Shown here piece by piece: positions 1 through 11,383 of a DNA stretch of 64,000 bases (its first letter is position 1; each line of letters opens with the position of its first letter). A program made the translations under genes and the position numbers. The notes beneath the pieces were generated by a model. It did not search any database. It had not been told where the DNA came from and saw only the letters and a program-made list of their open reading frames with translations. The DNA comes from an uncultured Psychrobacter sp. GTDB taxonomy: Bacteria > Pseudomonadota > Gammaproteobacteria > Pseudomonadales > Moraxellaceae. The DNA lies in contig NZ_CANMRN010000003.1 of assembly GCF_947500265.1 (NCBI RefSeq), positions 310,001 through 374,000 of the forward strand, in the 5' to 3' direction.

Positions 1-2133
<2,133 letters not shown>

Positions 2134-3798
2134 ATGACAGATTTCCATACAGGTCTCGGCAAAAACGCCGCCAATTATCAACCACTTACCCCTATTGATT
2201 TCATCATTCGCAGCGCGCAAGTTTATCCTAATAAGACTGCCATCATTTATGACGATCTAGAACACAATAACCTCACTCAGACATGGCAACAGACCTATAC
2301 TCGCTGTCGCCAACTGGCTGATGGTCTGCGCAAATTGGGAATCGATAAAAACGACACAGTAGCCGTGATGCTACCGAATACCCCAGCGATGGTCGAATGT
2401 GCCTTTGGTGTGCCTATGTCTGGCGGTGTCCTCTGCACCCTCAACACTCGTCTCGATATCAATGCACTTACCTTTTGCTTGCAGCATTCCGAAGCAAAGG
2501 TTTTAATTTTAGATAGCGAATTTGCTGAGCACGCTGAAATCATCGATGAGACTTTTCCAGACTTAATTGTCATTCATTCAACGGACAAAGCAGTCGATGT
2601 CGAGCGTTTTGGGCTCATGAGTTATGAAGCATTGGTAGCCAGCTCAGACAGTTTGGATAATTGGGAGATGCCGACAGATGAGTGGGATGCCATTGCGCTG
2701 AACTATACCTCTGGTACCACAGGCAAGCCCAAAGGTGTGGTCTATCATCATCGCGGCGCAACTCTCAATGCTATCTCTAATATTTTAGATTGGGACATGC
2801 CAAAACACCCGATGTATCTATGGACGCTGCCGCTGTTTCACTGCAACGGCTGGTGCTTTCCGTGGACCATCGCCGAGCGTGCTGGGGTCAATGTATGCTT
2901 GAGAAAAATTGATGCTGATTTGATATTGCAGCTGATTGCCAAGCATCAAGTTAGTCACTACTGCTCTGCGCCAGTCGTGCACAATATGATTGCTGGCGGC
3001 AAACCAGAATATAAAGAGGCTATCACGCATACGGTCAAAGGCTGGGTCGCTGGTGCCCCGCCGTCCGAAACCATGCTGACTGCGATGGAAGCAATGGGTT
3101 TTCATATCTCGCATGTCTACGGTCTCACTGAAGTATATGGTCCAGTGACGGTCTGCGCTGAGCAGGAAGAATGGAATGAGCTTGATGTGGCCACACGCGC
3201 CCAGAAGAAATCACGTCAAGGCATGACTTCTCACTTGATGGCAGGGTTTGAGGTATTTAGGCAAGGTACGACTGAACCAGTCGCTGCTGACGGAGAAGAG
3301 ATGGGCGAGTTGGCGCTACGTGGCAATATGGTGATGAAAGGCTATCTAAAAAGCCGCAAGGCTACCGAAGAGGCATTCGCTGATGGCTGGTTCCGCACGG
3401 GTGATCTGGGTGTTAAATACCCTGATGGCTATATCAAAATTATGGACAGACTAAAAGATATCATCATTTCAGGCGGTGAGAACATCTCTAGTATTGAGGT
3501 AGAAAACGTCTTGTATAAACTACCTGCGATTGAGAGCTGTGCCGTCGTCGCCGCACCAAATGATAAATGGGGCGAAGTGCCCGTCGCCTTTATCGAGATT
3601 CACGCCGGTAGCACGCTGCAACGTGATACGGTGATGGAGCATTGTAGTCAGCACCTAGCAGGTTTTAAAGTGCCGAAATATATTGTCTTTGCAGAAATAC
3701 CTAAGACCAGTACCGGTAAAGTTCAAAAGTTTGAGCTACGCCAAGCGGCTAAATCATTGGCACACGAAACGCCAAAAGTAACCGCCAGTGCTAAATAA
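2134..3798 (+). CDS. AMP-dependent acyl-CoA synthetase (AlkK / fatty-acid-CoA ligase type)
   Basis: Activates a carboxylic acid, probably a medium- or long-chain fatty acid, with ATP and CoA through an acyl-adenylate. 554 residues, the normal length of the family. The AMP-binding P-loop YTSGTTGKPKGV is near residues 190-202, the adenylate motif HVYGLTEVYGP near 328, WFRTGDLG near 423, and the C-terminal catalytic lysine region PKTSTGKVQKFELR near 530. The sequence resembles the AlkK-like group more than FadD; exact chain-length preference cannot be read. It starts at an ATG after AAAGGACTATC and ends before a strong hairpin terminator. It is monocistronic and divergent from fadH. Confidence 0.85.
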   Translation: MTDFHTGLGKNAANYQPLTPIDFIIRSAQVYPNKTAIIYDDLEHNNLTQTWQQTYTRCRQLADGLRKLGIDKNDTVAVMLPNTPAMVECAFGVPMSGGVLCTLNTRLDINALTFCLQHSEAKVLILDSEFAEHAEIIDETFPDLIVIHSTDKAVDVERFGLMSYEALVASSDSLDNWEMPTDEWDAIALNYTSGTTGKPKGVVYHHRGATLNAISNILDWDMPKHPMYLWTLPLFHCNGWCFPWTIAERAGVNVCLRKIDADLILQLIAKHQVSHYCSAPVVHNMIAGGKPEYKEAITHTVKGWVAGAPPSETMLTAMEAMGFHISHVYGLTEVYGPVTVCAEQEEWNELDVATRAQKKSRQGMTSHLMAGFEVFRQGTTEPVAADGEEMGELALRGNMVMKGYLKSRKATEEAFADGWFRTGDLGVKYPDGYIKIMDRLKDIIISGGENISSIEVENVLYKLPAIESCAVVAAPNDKWGEVPVAFIEIHAGSTLQRDTVMEHCSQHLAGFKVPKYIVFAEIPKTSTGKVQKFELRQAAKSLAHETPKVTASAK

Positions 3799-3838
3799 AA
3801 CGGCGACTTATTAAGTCATATCATCAATCAACATCCAT

Positions 3839-3876
3839 CAAAAAGGTCAGCTACATATATATAGCTGACCTTTTTT
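3839..3876 (+). terminator. Rho-independent terminator after acyl-CoA synthetase
   Basis: A perfect stem AAAAGGTCAGCTA / TAGCTGACCTTTT with an AT loop is followed by a T-run. The A-run on the left lets it also end transcripts arriving from the right. Confidence 0.9.
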
Positions 3877-3909
3877 GAGCGCTCGTCTATTTATATAAAA
3901 CTGACTATA

Positions 3910-4335
3910 TCAGCCAAGCTTAGGCTCAAGCCATTGATAAACTAGCATTCCTATAATCATGGCAGGAATAAAGACATAGGCTTGCCACTGGCCAGTACCG
4001 AGCAATACAATTCCTGGTCCTGGGCAGATACCAACCAGCCCCCAACCGATACCGAACAACATCGCACCGATGAGCAGTTTTTTATTAATGACAGTTTTGC
4101 TTGGCATATCAATCGGTGTACCAATCCAACTACTCTGTTGACGCTTTGCTAATTGCACACCGAAAAACGCCACTATCAGACCACCACCCATCACCAGTGC
4201 AAGGGAGATATCCCATGCACCAAATACGTCTAAAAACCCTTGTACCTTTACAGGATCGGTCATACCTGATATCAGTAGTCCCAGTCCAAACAGCAGTCCT
4301 GCTAGCAATCCGATTATATTTTTTAGCATCGTCAT
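3910..4335 (-). CDS. YeeE/YedE (DUF6691, PmpB-like) membrane protein
   Basis: Half-size membrane protein of the YeeE/YedE superfamily, implicated in uptake of sulfur compounds such as thiosulfate or other sulfur anions. 141 residues with about four hydrophobic segments and the family signature GIGWGLVGICPGPGIVLLGTG near residues 100-120, which contains the conserved cysteine. It lies 92 bp downstream of a second half-size member on the same strand, so the two probably assemble into one transporter, as in PmpA/PmpB pairs. No rhodanese, persulfide dioxygenase or ArsR gene is next to it here, although such pairs often have them. The transported substrate is inferred from the family, not visible. 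Confidence 0.8.
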   Translation of the reverse strand: MTMLKNIIGLLAGLLFGLGLLISGMTDPVKVQGFLDVFGAWDISLALVMGGGLIVAFFGVQLAKRQQSSWIGTPIDMPSKTVINKKLLIGAMLFGIGWGLVGICPGPGIVLLGTGQWQAYVFIPAMIIGMLVYQWLEPKLG

Positions 4336-4427
4336 ATCTCGCTATTATTATCTTTCATTAACCATCATATGTCGTTCGCGCATGAACCTGGCCATCAGTC
4401 TTCATCTGACAATATGCCATGAATTCG

Positions 4428-4865
4428 CTATAGCAGGCCTAGTACGTGACGACCGATATAAACGGTCACAATTCCAAACAGCATAAAGGTGACGGTCGCT
4501 GCCAATGACCGTGGAGACAGCCGTGCATTACCGCAGATACCATGCCCACTTGTGCATCCAGAACCTAAACGCGTGCCAAAACCGACCAGTAACCCTGCAC
4601 CAATCAATAATGGCACGGAAGTACTGATAGCTACCTCAGGTAGTGGTCTTACCAACTGATATAGCATCGGTGAGATGATCAGACCCAGTATAAATAGCAC
4701 CTGCCACATCTCTACACGCTTGGGTTTTAATAGGCTTGAAAAAATACCACTGATACCTGCTATACGACCGATACCTAGCAGTAAGATAACCGTCGCTACG
4801 CCTAGCATCAGACCCCCAACTAAGGAGATCGACGTAAATGCTTGCCAGTCTATTTGTATGCTCAT
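4428..4865 (-). CDS. YeeE/YedE (PmpA-like) membrane protein
   Basis: First gene of the YeeE/YedE pair; 145 residues with four hydrophobic segments. The signature GFGTRLGSGCTSGHGICGNARLSPRS near residues 95-120 carries the conserved cysteines of the family. It is probably a subunit of a sulfur-compound channel together with the next gene. Start at ATG 4865, preceded by AGGTAG. An AT-rich palindrome 60 bp upstream could be the operator of a BigR/ArsR-type repressor, which usually controls this module; no such repressor is in the window. Confidence 0.8.
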   Translation of the reverse strand: MSIQIDWQAFTSISLVGGLMLGVATVILLLGIGRIAGISGIFSSLLKPKRVEMWQVLFILGLIISPMLYQLVRPLPEVAISTSVPLLIGAGLLVGFGTRLGSGCTSGHGICGNARLSPRSLAATVTFMLFGIVTVYIGRHVLGLL

Positions 4866-4924
4866 AACGGACTACCTAATTGAGTTCATTAAATACGTAC
4901 TTTAGTATTAATTTATAAAAATAC

Positions 4925-4944
4925 ATTATATTATAAAATATAAT
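4925..4944 (-). promoter_or_regulatory. AT-rich palindrome, candidate operator of the YeeE pair
   Basis: A perfect 8-bp inverted repeat, ATTATATT-ATAA-AATATAAT, sits about 60 bp upstream of the first YeeE/YedE gene, where promoter elements are expected. ArsR-family regulators of sulfide-responsive YeeE operons (BigR type) bind AT-rich palindromes. The match to that class is an inference. Confidence 0.4.
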
Positions 4945-4955
4945 AAAAAGGTAAA

Positions 4956-5000
4956 AAAAATACTGAACCTAGCATGACACTAATGGTTCAGTATTTTTTA
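4956..5000 (-). terminator. Terminator downstream of class V aminotransferase
   Basis: Stem AATACTGAACC / GGTTCAGTATT with a 15-nt loop, flanked by A and T runs. On the minus strand the T-run follows the stem, so it ends the aminotransferase transcript about 100 bp after its stop codon. Confidence 0.85.
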
Positions 5001-5101
5001 TAACTGTTAGGACTGTACCGCAAAGGCTTTAAAAAAGGCAGTGAAAAAGACTCCATAAGCTATCACATTACTATCTTTATCAGCCCTCTTAATTGGTATC
5101 T

Positions 5102-6238
5102 TTACTGGCTCAGCACTTTATCAAGTGCCGCTTCAAAACGCGCGACTGTGCCATCGATATCAGTCAACTTATCTAAACCAAACAGACCTAAACGGAAAGT
5201 TTTGAAATTATCAGGCTCGCCCACTTTTAATGGTACGCCAGCCGCGATTTGTACCCCGATTTCAGCGAAGGCGCTACCTTTATGCATGTCATCACGATCA
5301 GTATAAGAGACGACAACACCAGGTGCTTTAAAACCTTCAGCAGCGACGCTCTCAACGCCTTTGGCTTCTAGTACTTCGCGGATACGTTTGCCAAGTGTCC
5401 ACTGCGCCTCACACAATTTATCAAAACCGATTGCTTTAGCTTCATTCACAGCATCACGGAACTGACGTAAACTGTCTGTCGGCATAGTCGCATGGTACGC
5501 ATGACCGCCATTTTCATAAGCACGCATGATGTTCAACCATTGCTTTAGGTCGATACTAAAACTATCAGATTCAGTACTGTCTACTTTTTTGACGGCAGCA
5601 TCGCTTAGCATGACCAAGCCAGCGCCCGGCGTACTGCTCCAACCCTTTTGCGGTGCGCTAATCAGCACATCAATACCCAATGCTTTCATATCTAGCCATA
5701 CGCAACCTGAAGCAATACAGTCAATGACTAACAATCCGCCAACGCTATGCACAGCCTCGCTCAACGCTTTGATATAGTCATCTGACAAGATGATACCCGA
5801 TGAGGTTTCGACATGCGGCGCAAATACAACTGCTGGTTTTTCTTCTTTGATTTTGGCTGCGGCAACGTCGATATCGACTGGAGCAAACGGTTTTGGCGAC
5901 TCACTATCATCGGCACGATTGGCCGTAAGGACTGTAGATGATTTGGCGATTTTGCCTTTTTCTAAGATTTGTGTCCAACGATAGCTGAACCAGCCATTAC
6001 GAATGATTAGGCAGTCTTCATCATTTGCCAACTGGCGAGCGACTGCTTCCATACCATAAGTACCAGAACCAGGAACGATCACCACTGCGTCCGCGTTATA
6101 CACAGATTTTAGGTCACTAGATAGGTCGTTCATCACTTGCTGAAAGTCTTTTGACATATGGTTCAGCGCACGATCGGTGTAAACCACTGAATACTCTAAT
6201 AAGCCGTTTGGATCGATATCTTGACGTAATGCAGGCAT
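5102..6238 (-). CDS. Class V aminotransferase (alanine/serine-glyoxylate aminotransferase type)
   Basis: PLP enzyme that probably transfers the amino group of alanine or serine to glyoxylate or a similar keto acid. 378 residues, full length for the alanine-glyoxylate aminotransferase group. Fold landmarks: VIVPGSGTYGMEAVARQL near 54-71, LLVIDCIASGCVWLDM near 168-183 (PLP-ring aspartate), and SAPQKGWSSTPGAGLVMLSD near 193-212 with the Schiff-base lysine. The start MPALRQDIDP is preceded by AGGAGT. Single gene with its own terminator. Substrates cannot be settled from sequence alone; phosphonate or purine catabolic transaminases are related. Confidence 0.8.
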   Translation of the reverse strand: MPALRQDIDPNGLLEYSVVYTDRALNHMSKDFQQVMNDLSSDLKSVYNADAVVIVPGSGTYGMEAVARQLANDEDCLIIRNGWFSYRWTQILEKGKIAKSSTVLTANRADDSESPKPFAPVDIDVAAAKIKEEKPAVVFAPHVETSSGIILSDDYIKALSEAVHSVGGLLVIDCIASGCVWLDMKALGIDVLISAPQKGWSSTPGAGLVMLSDAAVKKVDSTESDSFSIDLKQWLNIMRAYENGGHAYHATMPTDSLRQFRDAVNEAKAIGFDKLCEAQWTLGKRIREVLEAKGVESVAAEGFKAPGVVVSYTDRDDMHKGSAFAEIGVQIAAGVPLKVGEPDNFKTFRLGLFGLDKLTDIDGTVARFEAALDKVLSQ

Positions 6239-6594
6239 TGAACACTCCTAGTGTATGGTTAGATAATATGCGACATGGATCAGATAGCACTATAATCAAG
6301 TGCTATTATTCGATGGTGAGGTCTTGCGCTGTCTAGAGATGCATTATTTTTAAACAAATAAAAAACAACGAACACTGATGAGGTCTACTAACATTAAGTT
6401 AATATATTTATAGTCATATTACGAGCAAACACCAGCACATATCTTGACCTAAGCCATCCATGAGAGCTTGATATTAGCACTGATACTGAAGGTTGACAAC
6501 GATACGCTCAGGCAACGATATGACTTGCGCTATCGAGTATTTATTGGTAGGTATTGATTGATACGTTTTGATTTATAAAGCCACGATGAAAGCA
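6239..6594. other. Intergenic region between aminotransferase and hemA
   Basis: 356 bp, both neighbours on the minus strand. Apart from the palindrome at 6284-6306 I see no gene, terminator or repeat. Confidence 0.4.
6284..6306 (-). promoter_or_regulatory. Palindrome upstream of class V aminotransferase, candidate operator
   Basis: Perfect 8-bp inverted repeat ATAGCACT-7 bp-AGTGCTAT, 46-68 bp upstream of the start codon. On the minus strand it contains TATAGT, which could be a -10 element, so a protein bound there would block the promoter. Regulator unknown. Confidence 0.35.
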
Positions 6595-8004
6595 TCAATG
6601 CCCTCGATGAGCATCTTGTAGTCCTGACACCACGAAGTCTAGCAAATCACTATCGCCTTCGCGGGCGGCTTTGCGCATCAGTTTCGATGGTGCATGGGTC
6701 AATGTTTGAGTCAAACGTCGTGATAGCTCAGTAATGATATCTTCTGGACTGACATCGTCTTGTTGCAGCTTAGCAATAGATTCATGCAGCAATTTATCGA
6801 CTTGACCTTGAGTACACGCGCGGTACTGCTGAATATCTTTACCAACTTGGCGAACCTGAAAGCGGCGATCTATCTCAACCACCAATTGGCTCACTAGCAG
6901 TTCAGCATCTACTGCGGCTTGGCGACGCTGCTCGATATTACCTGCAATCACATGCTGCAAATCATCGACAGAGTACAGATAAACATCATCAATGCGGCTA
7001 ATAGTCGAATCGATATCGCGCGGTACGGCCAGATCTATCATAAGCATCGGCTGATAACGGCGACGTTTTAGCGCTTGTATGGTCATTGTCTTATCAATCA
7101 ACAAATCCATACTGCCACTACAACTGCTAACGATATCGGCTTCCGCCAATACTTGCGGCAACTCTTGTAAGGGTCTAACGTCTACGCGGCGATTAGGGCC
7201 ACGTAGCTCAGCCGCCAAGGCTTCGGCACGTTCGGGATTACGGTTACAGATAATGACTCGTCCGACCCCTAGCCCTGCGATATGGGTGGCAACTAAGCGA
7301 TTCATCTCGCCTGCTGCAACAACCAGTAGAGTACGACTGGGTAAATCATCAAATATTTGTGTGACTAATTTGGCGGCAGCAAAACTAAGCGATACAGCCT
7401 GCGCGCCAACTTGAGTCTCGTTACGCACTCGTTTGGCGGCAGCGAATACTTGATCGATGATCCAGCCTAGCTGATTGCTGAGTACTTTTTGGTCTTGAGC
7501 CAGATGCACAGAGTTTTTGATTTGACCAAGAATCTGCGGCTCACCCAGTATCATAGAGTCGAGACCAGCCGCTACTCTTAACCAATGAGTCAATGCATGA
7601 GTATCACGATGTACATAGAGATATGGATCAATATCAACGAGTGGTAGTTGCTTGAAGTCAGCTAGCCACGTTTTGATTTTGGTAATATGCGCACTAATCG
7701 CAGCAGACGAGATATTCATGCTACTACTAAAAGCATTATTGAATGACTGTCCTACGGCTTTGACATCTTGCACATTGGATGATTGTGAGTCAGATAGTTG
7801 GCCATTAGCATGATGCGACGTTGGCGATTGTGGCACTAGCGCATAGATTTCGGTGCGGTTACAAGTAGAGACGATCACGCTACCATCAGTAAAGGCTTCT
7901 ATTTGTTTGAGTGCGACATTTACATCGTCACCCACAAGCGCCAAGCGCTCTCGCAGAGCGACTGGTGCAGTTTTGTGATTGACCCCAATGACCACTAATC
8001 TCAT
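6595..8004 (-). CDS. hemA: Glutamyl-tRNA reductase
   Basis: Reduces glutamyl-tRNA with NADPH to glutamate-1-semialdehyde, the first committed step of C5-pathway tetrapyrrole synthesis; hemL, the next enzyme, is at 29.5 kb. N-terminal GVNHKTAPVALRERLA, the catalytic cysteine in VSTCNRTEIY (Cys48), RVAAGLDSMILGEPQILGQIK near 140-160, and the C-terminal dimerisation helix with RKAAREGDSDLLDFVVSGL. 469 residues is about 50 more than E. coli HemA: the excess is a Ser/Asn/His-rich insert at about residues 58-110, right after the active-site segment. As in relatives, it is divergent from a TPR protein-lolB-ispE cluster. Confidence 0.95.
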   Translation of the reverse strand: MRLVVIGVNHKTAPVALRERLALVGDDVNVALKQIEAFTDGSVIVSTCNRTEIYALVPQSPTSHHANGQLSDSQSSNVQDVKAVGQSFNNAFSSSMNISSAAISAHITKIKTWLADFKQLPLVDIDPYLYVHRDTHALTHWLRVAAGLDSMILGEPQILGQIKNSVHLAQDQKVLSNQLGWIIDQVFAAAKRVRNETQVGAQAVSLSFAAAKLVTQIFDDLPSRTLLVVAAGEMNRLVATHIAGLGVGRVIICNRNPERAEALAAELRGPNRRVDVRPLQELPQVLAEADIVSSCSGSMDLLIDKTMTIQALKRRRYQPMLMIDLAVPRDIDSTISRIDDVYLYSVDDLQHVIAGNIEQRRQAAVDAELLVSQLVVEIDRRFQVRQVGKDIQQYRACTQGQVDKLLHESIAKLQQDDVSPEDIITELSRRLTQTLTHAPSKLMRKAAREGDSDLLDFVVSGLQDAHRGH

Positions 8005-8555
8005 TATCGATAGACCATAAACATGACGCTCAGTTGCCCCTTACGCTATCTTATTATTTTTAAAAGACAGTTTTTGACGACAGCGCTAAAAAGGAAGACC
8101 CTAAAAACCGCCTATTATATCATTATTGCGGGCTTTAATTAACACTCACCCATCTATGATAACCATATCTCTGTATCTGGTCGCAAATGTAACAAATCAA
8201 CTACTCATACGATTTATAAAATCAATAGCTGGGTTTTGACTTATGGTCAATAATATAATGTTAAATCATTCGCTTACTCTATCTTAACTTGTTATATTTC
8301 TATAATATTCAGTTCGACAGACATATCTATATTTAATCATCTTCAGTATCATTCTTTGGCAACGTACTCGCTACTAGTAGTACGTTCATACAGTCAGATC
8401 TGCCAATATCTGAGTAACACGGATGCTATTGTTTATCTCATCGGTCTACTCTTATAATGTTTGTCATGGGTACATATTGCCAATATTTAACTTAAAATGA
8501 TTAAAACAAACTTGCCTTATCTGTGTAGGTAAACCATGGGCGAATACGGCTATCT
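8005..8555. other. Divergent region between hemA and TPR protein gene
   Basis: 551 bp, AT-rich, holding the promoters of both genes. I see no ORF with a credible ribosome-binding site and no strong repeat. Confidence 0.4.
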
Positions 8556-10481
8556 ATGATTTTTTTTGGGTCATTACTTCGGTCACCACATCCCTATAGC
8601 GAATACTCTAGCTTCCGTGCCTTATTGCATGTCGCTATTGAGCGCCTGTGTCAAAGGTATAAGCTAGCGTTGTCTCTAGCTGTGTGCCTGTGTTTGGTAG
8701 CCCCTGTTCATGCTAGCCATCCCGATGTACTGCTAGAAGCAAAGATTCCTAAAGTATCCGTTGCTACCGATAATAAGCTAAATGATAATAGTGCTGCGAT
8801 TGATACATCTTATAATGAAGACACACTCACCATAGAGAATGTAAAAAATATTAATGGCCTAGCGCCAGCCAGTCTATGGCAGCCTGAGCTTAGTGAACCA
8901 AGCTTGTACGCTCTACTGGATGCCGAGTTTGCTGCTGATCGCGATGACAAACGACGTGCGGTCTCTATTTATAAGCAACAGTCTTTTAAAGAAGATGCGA
9001 CAGCCGTGTTTGAGAGAGCGCTTAGCTTGTCTTTGCGTAACGAAAGGGTTGAAGACTCATTACAGTTTGCCAAGACATGGCAAGACCAAAACCCTGACCA
9101 CGTACCTGCTTGGTTTTATGTCGCGCATTTGGCCTTACGTGCCCACGACTACATATTAGCGGGTGAAACTTTAAACCGCATCTTGCGCTATGATCCACGC
9201 GCAGACTTAAGCGAAATCCTCATAGGTATTTATCCAAACAATGATGAAGACAAACGTGAACTTCTTGCTGCGTTGCAACCACTGGATAGCGAGCAAAATG
9301 CCTCATTGTCAGTATTAAAAGCGGGTTTACTCTATCAGTTTAACGAACCTGAAGTCGCTATCGTTCATATCAATCGAGCGCTAGAGCGTCAGCCAGACTA
9401 CGTGCCTTTTATTACCTTAAAAGCGGATATATTACGCAAAATCGTGACCGCAGAGACTGTCATCAATTATGTCAGTCAAGCTCGTCTACGTAACCCCGAT
9501 AGCAAAAGCTTATATCTATATGAGATTCGCTATCTATTAGATTTAAAGCAAAGTGAACAAGCGTGGAAGTTACTACTTGAAGCGCATAGCCGCTTCAATG
9601 ATGATTCTGAGATTACTCTGCTCGCAGCCTTAGTGAGCTTGGATATTGAAGAGTACGCTAGTGCCGATGAGCTACTCAATATGCTTGCCAAGAGTCCAGC
9701 TTATCTTGATCAAGCCTATTATTATCTAGGTATCAGTGCTGAGCGTCAGCAGTTGTTCGATCAAGCCAAATACTACCTCAATGGTGTCATGCAAGAGGAT
9801 TTGGTATTAGAAGCGCGTAGAAAAGTAGTGGCGTTTGAATTACTCGATAACGACGTCGATGCGGCAATCGCGACTTTAGAGAAGCTGCGCAAAGACTTCA
9901 CAGTATTCGCGCCTGACACTTTTGTCATGCAAGCCGATATCTTGTGGCAACAAAACGAATCGGATGAAGCACTACGCTTACTAACCCGTGCCGCTCGTAA
10001 ATATCCTGATAATGAGATGCTACTCTTTGCACGGGCTCAGCTGTTAGATGATAAAGAAGATTATGTCGTTAAGCGTACTTTGCTAAATCACTTGCAGGCA
10101 TTAGATCCTAGTAACTTATCCTATCAGTTAAGCTATGCACAGTTGCTACTGGCAAATGAGCGCAGCTCAGAGCAAGGTCTGGCGCTAGCGACAGCGATTA
10201 TTCAGATTCGCTATGATGACCCACGTTATGATAACGACCTACATCTGCAAGCCTTAAATGTCTTGGCGGGCAATGCATTGGCCAAAGAGAACTATCAGCA
10301 GGTCATCGACTATCTACAGACACCTTATGATGTGCTGCCAACTCTGCGCTCAGGCACGCTGTTATTGCGCGCCTACCAAGGCTTAGGTAACAATGACAAA
10401 GTCGAGGCACTACTCGCAGATTTGCAGCAGCGCTTCTCATTTGGACAGCACAATATTAATGACCGTATACAGCTGTATTAA
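8556..10481 (+). CDS. Tetratricopeptide-repeat protein with signal peptide
   Basis: 641 residues, mostly helical TPR-like repeats from about residue 125 to the end (for example PAWFYVAHLALRAHDYILAGETL, AYYYLGISAERQQLFDQA). TPR arrays act as protein-binding scaffolds. A hydrophobic stretch LALSLAVCLCLVAPVHA at residues 37-53 looks like a signal peptide, but it follows an unusually long N-terminus; the true start may be a later non-ATG codon such as the TTG at about 8622. The gene precedes lolB as in Acinetobacter, suggesting an envelope role. The molecular function is unknown. Confidence 0.75.
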   Translation: MIFFGSLLRSPHPYSEYSSFRALLHVAIERLCQRYKLALSLAVCLCLVAPVHASHPDVLLEAKIPKVSVATDNKLNDNSAAIDTSYNEDTLTIENVKNINGLAPASLWQPELSEPSLYALLDAEFAADRDDKRRAVSIYKQQSFKEDATAVFERALSLSLRNERVEDSLQFAKTWQDQNPDHVPAWFYVAHLALRAHDYILAGETLNRILRYDPRADLSEILIGIYPNNDEDKRELLAALQPLDSEQNASLSVLKAGLLYQFNEPEVAIVHINRALERQPDYVPFITLKADILRKIVTAETVINYVSQARLRNPDSKSLYLYEIRYLLDLKQSEQAWKLLLEAHSRFNDDSEITLLAALVSLDIEEYASADELLNMLAKSPAYLDQAYYYLGISAERQQLFDQAKYYLNGVMQEDLVLEARRKVVAFELLDNDVDAAIATLEKLRKDFTVFAPDTFVMQADILWQQNESDEALRLLTRAARKYPDNEMLLFARAQLLDDKEDYVVKRTLLNHLQALDPSNLSYQLSYAQLLLANERSSEQGLALATAIIQIRYDDPRYDNDLHLQALNVLAGNALAKENYQQVIDYLQTPYDVLPTLRSGTLLLRAYQGLGNNDKVEALLADLQQRFSFGQHNINDRIQLY

Positions 10482-10673
10482 TAGTGCTGATTTTGGATAT
10501 GCTATTTGGGCTTTGCGATTACAGAGACATGATAGTTGATAAGGTTTTTATAAATAACGAAGCATTTATAAATTACAAGGTCGTTATAAGAAGCTAACAG
10601 CCGTGCATAACCGAGCAACAAATAACGCTTAAGCTAATATCTTTGTTCATCTTTCCATTTTTGAGAAACTATT

Positions 10674-11306
10674 ATGTCAGCATCAATCACTTCTTTTAAA
10701 CCAAATAAATTGGCTTTGTTCACTGCTGTAACTGCAGCCATGGTCATAACCTCTGGTTGTCAGTCATTAAAAACGGCCAACGCGACCAACCAGCCAACGA
10801 CCACTGTACAAGGTCAAAACGCTGATCAACCCAAAAAGCTAGAGAGCTTCAATATCACCGGTAAAATTGGGGTAACGACACCTGCGAATGATTCGACAGG
10901 TACTCAAGGTGGTAGTGCGTTTTATGCATGGGGTCAGCAAAACGACCGATTTGCCATTGAGTTGATTGGCGCACTCGGTATTGGTAAAACCAACATCGAA
11001 TACAATGGTCAGACCGCTACTCTAGTCAGCGAAAAGACAGGTACATTGACTGCTGATGACCCCGAAACCTTGCTAAAGAAAGCCACTGGTTGGCAAGCAC
11101 CAATTTCACAAATGCCTTATTGGATTTCTGGTCGCCCAGCACCTTCAGATAGTGCACCACAACTGGATGATCAGAGCCGCTTAGTTAGCTCAGTCAATGG
11201 TGAGTGGACAGCCAGCTTTACTTATAAAGGTACGGATAAGCTACCTAGTAAAATTAGTGCAGTACAGCCACAAGGCAACAAAGTTGTAATGACGATCAAC
11301 CATTAA
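10674..11306 (+). CDS. lolB: Outer-membrane lipoprotein insertion receptor LolB
   Basis: Receives lipoproteins from the periplasmic carrier LolA and inserts them into the outer membrane. 210 residues with a lipoprotein signal peptide ending in the lipobox ITSGC (Cys29). The mature part has the LolB core: SFNITGKIGVTTP, AFYAWGQQNDRFAIELIGALGIGKTNIEY, then WQAPISQMPYWISGRPAP near residues 140-160. Sequence identity to enterobacterial LolB would be low; the call rests on this domain pattern and on position directly before ispE, the common order in gammaproteobacteria. Confidence 0.85.
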   Translation: MSASITSFKPNKLALFTAVTAAMVITSGCQSLKTANATNQPTTTVQGQNADQPKKLESFNITGKIGVTTPANDSTGTQGGSAFYAWGQQNDRFAIELIGALGIGKTNIEYNGQTATLVSEKTGTLTADDPETLLKKATGWQAPISQMPYWISGRPAPSDSAPQLDDQSRLVSSVNGEWTASFTYKGTDKLPSKISAVQPQGNKVVMTINH

Positions 11307-11383
11307 TCCATCTTTTATTAACAACAGAAAGCCTGCTAAAGACCATCATTGCTAATTAAGATAGCTGTTTGTAACTGCACCTT

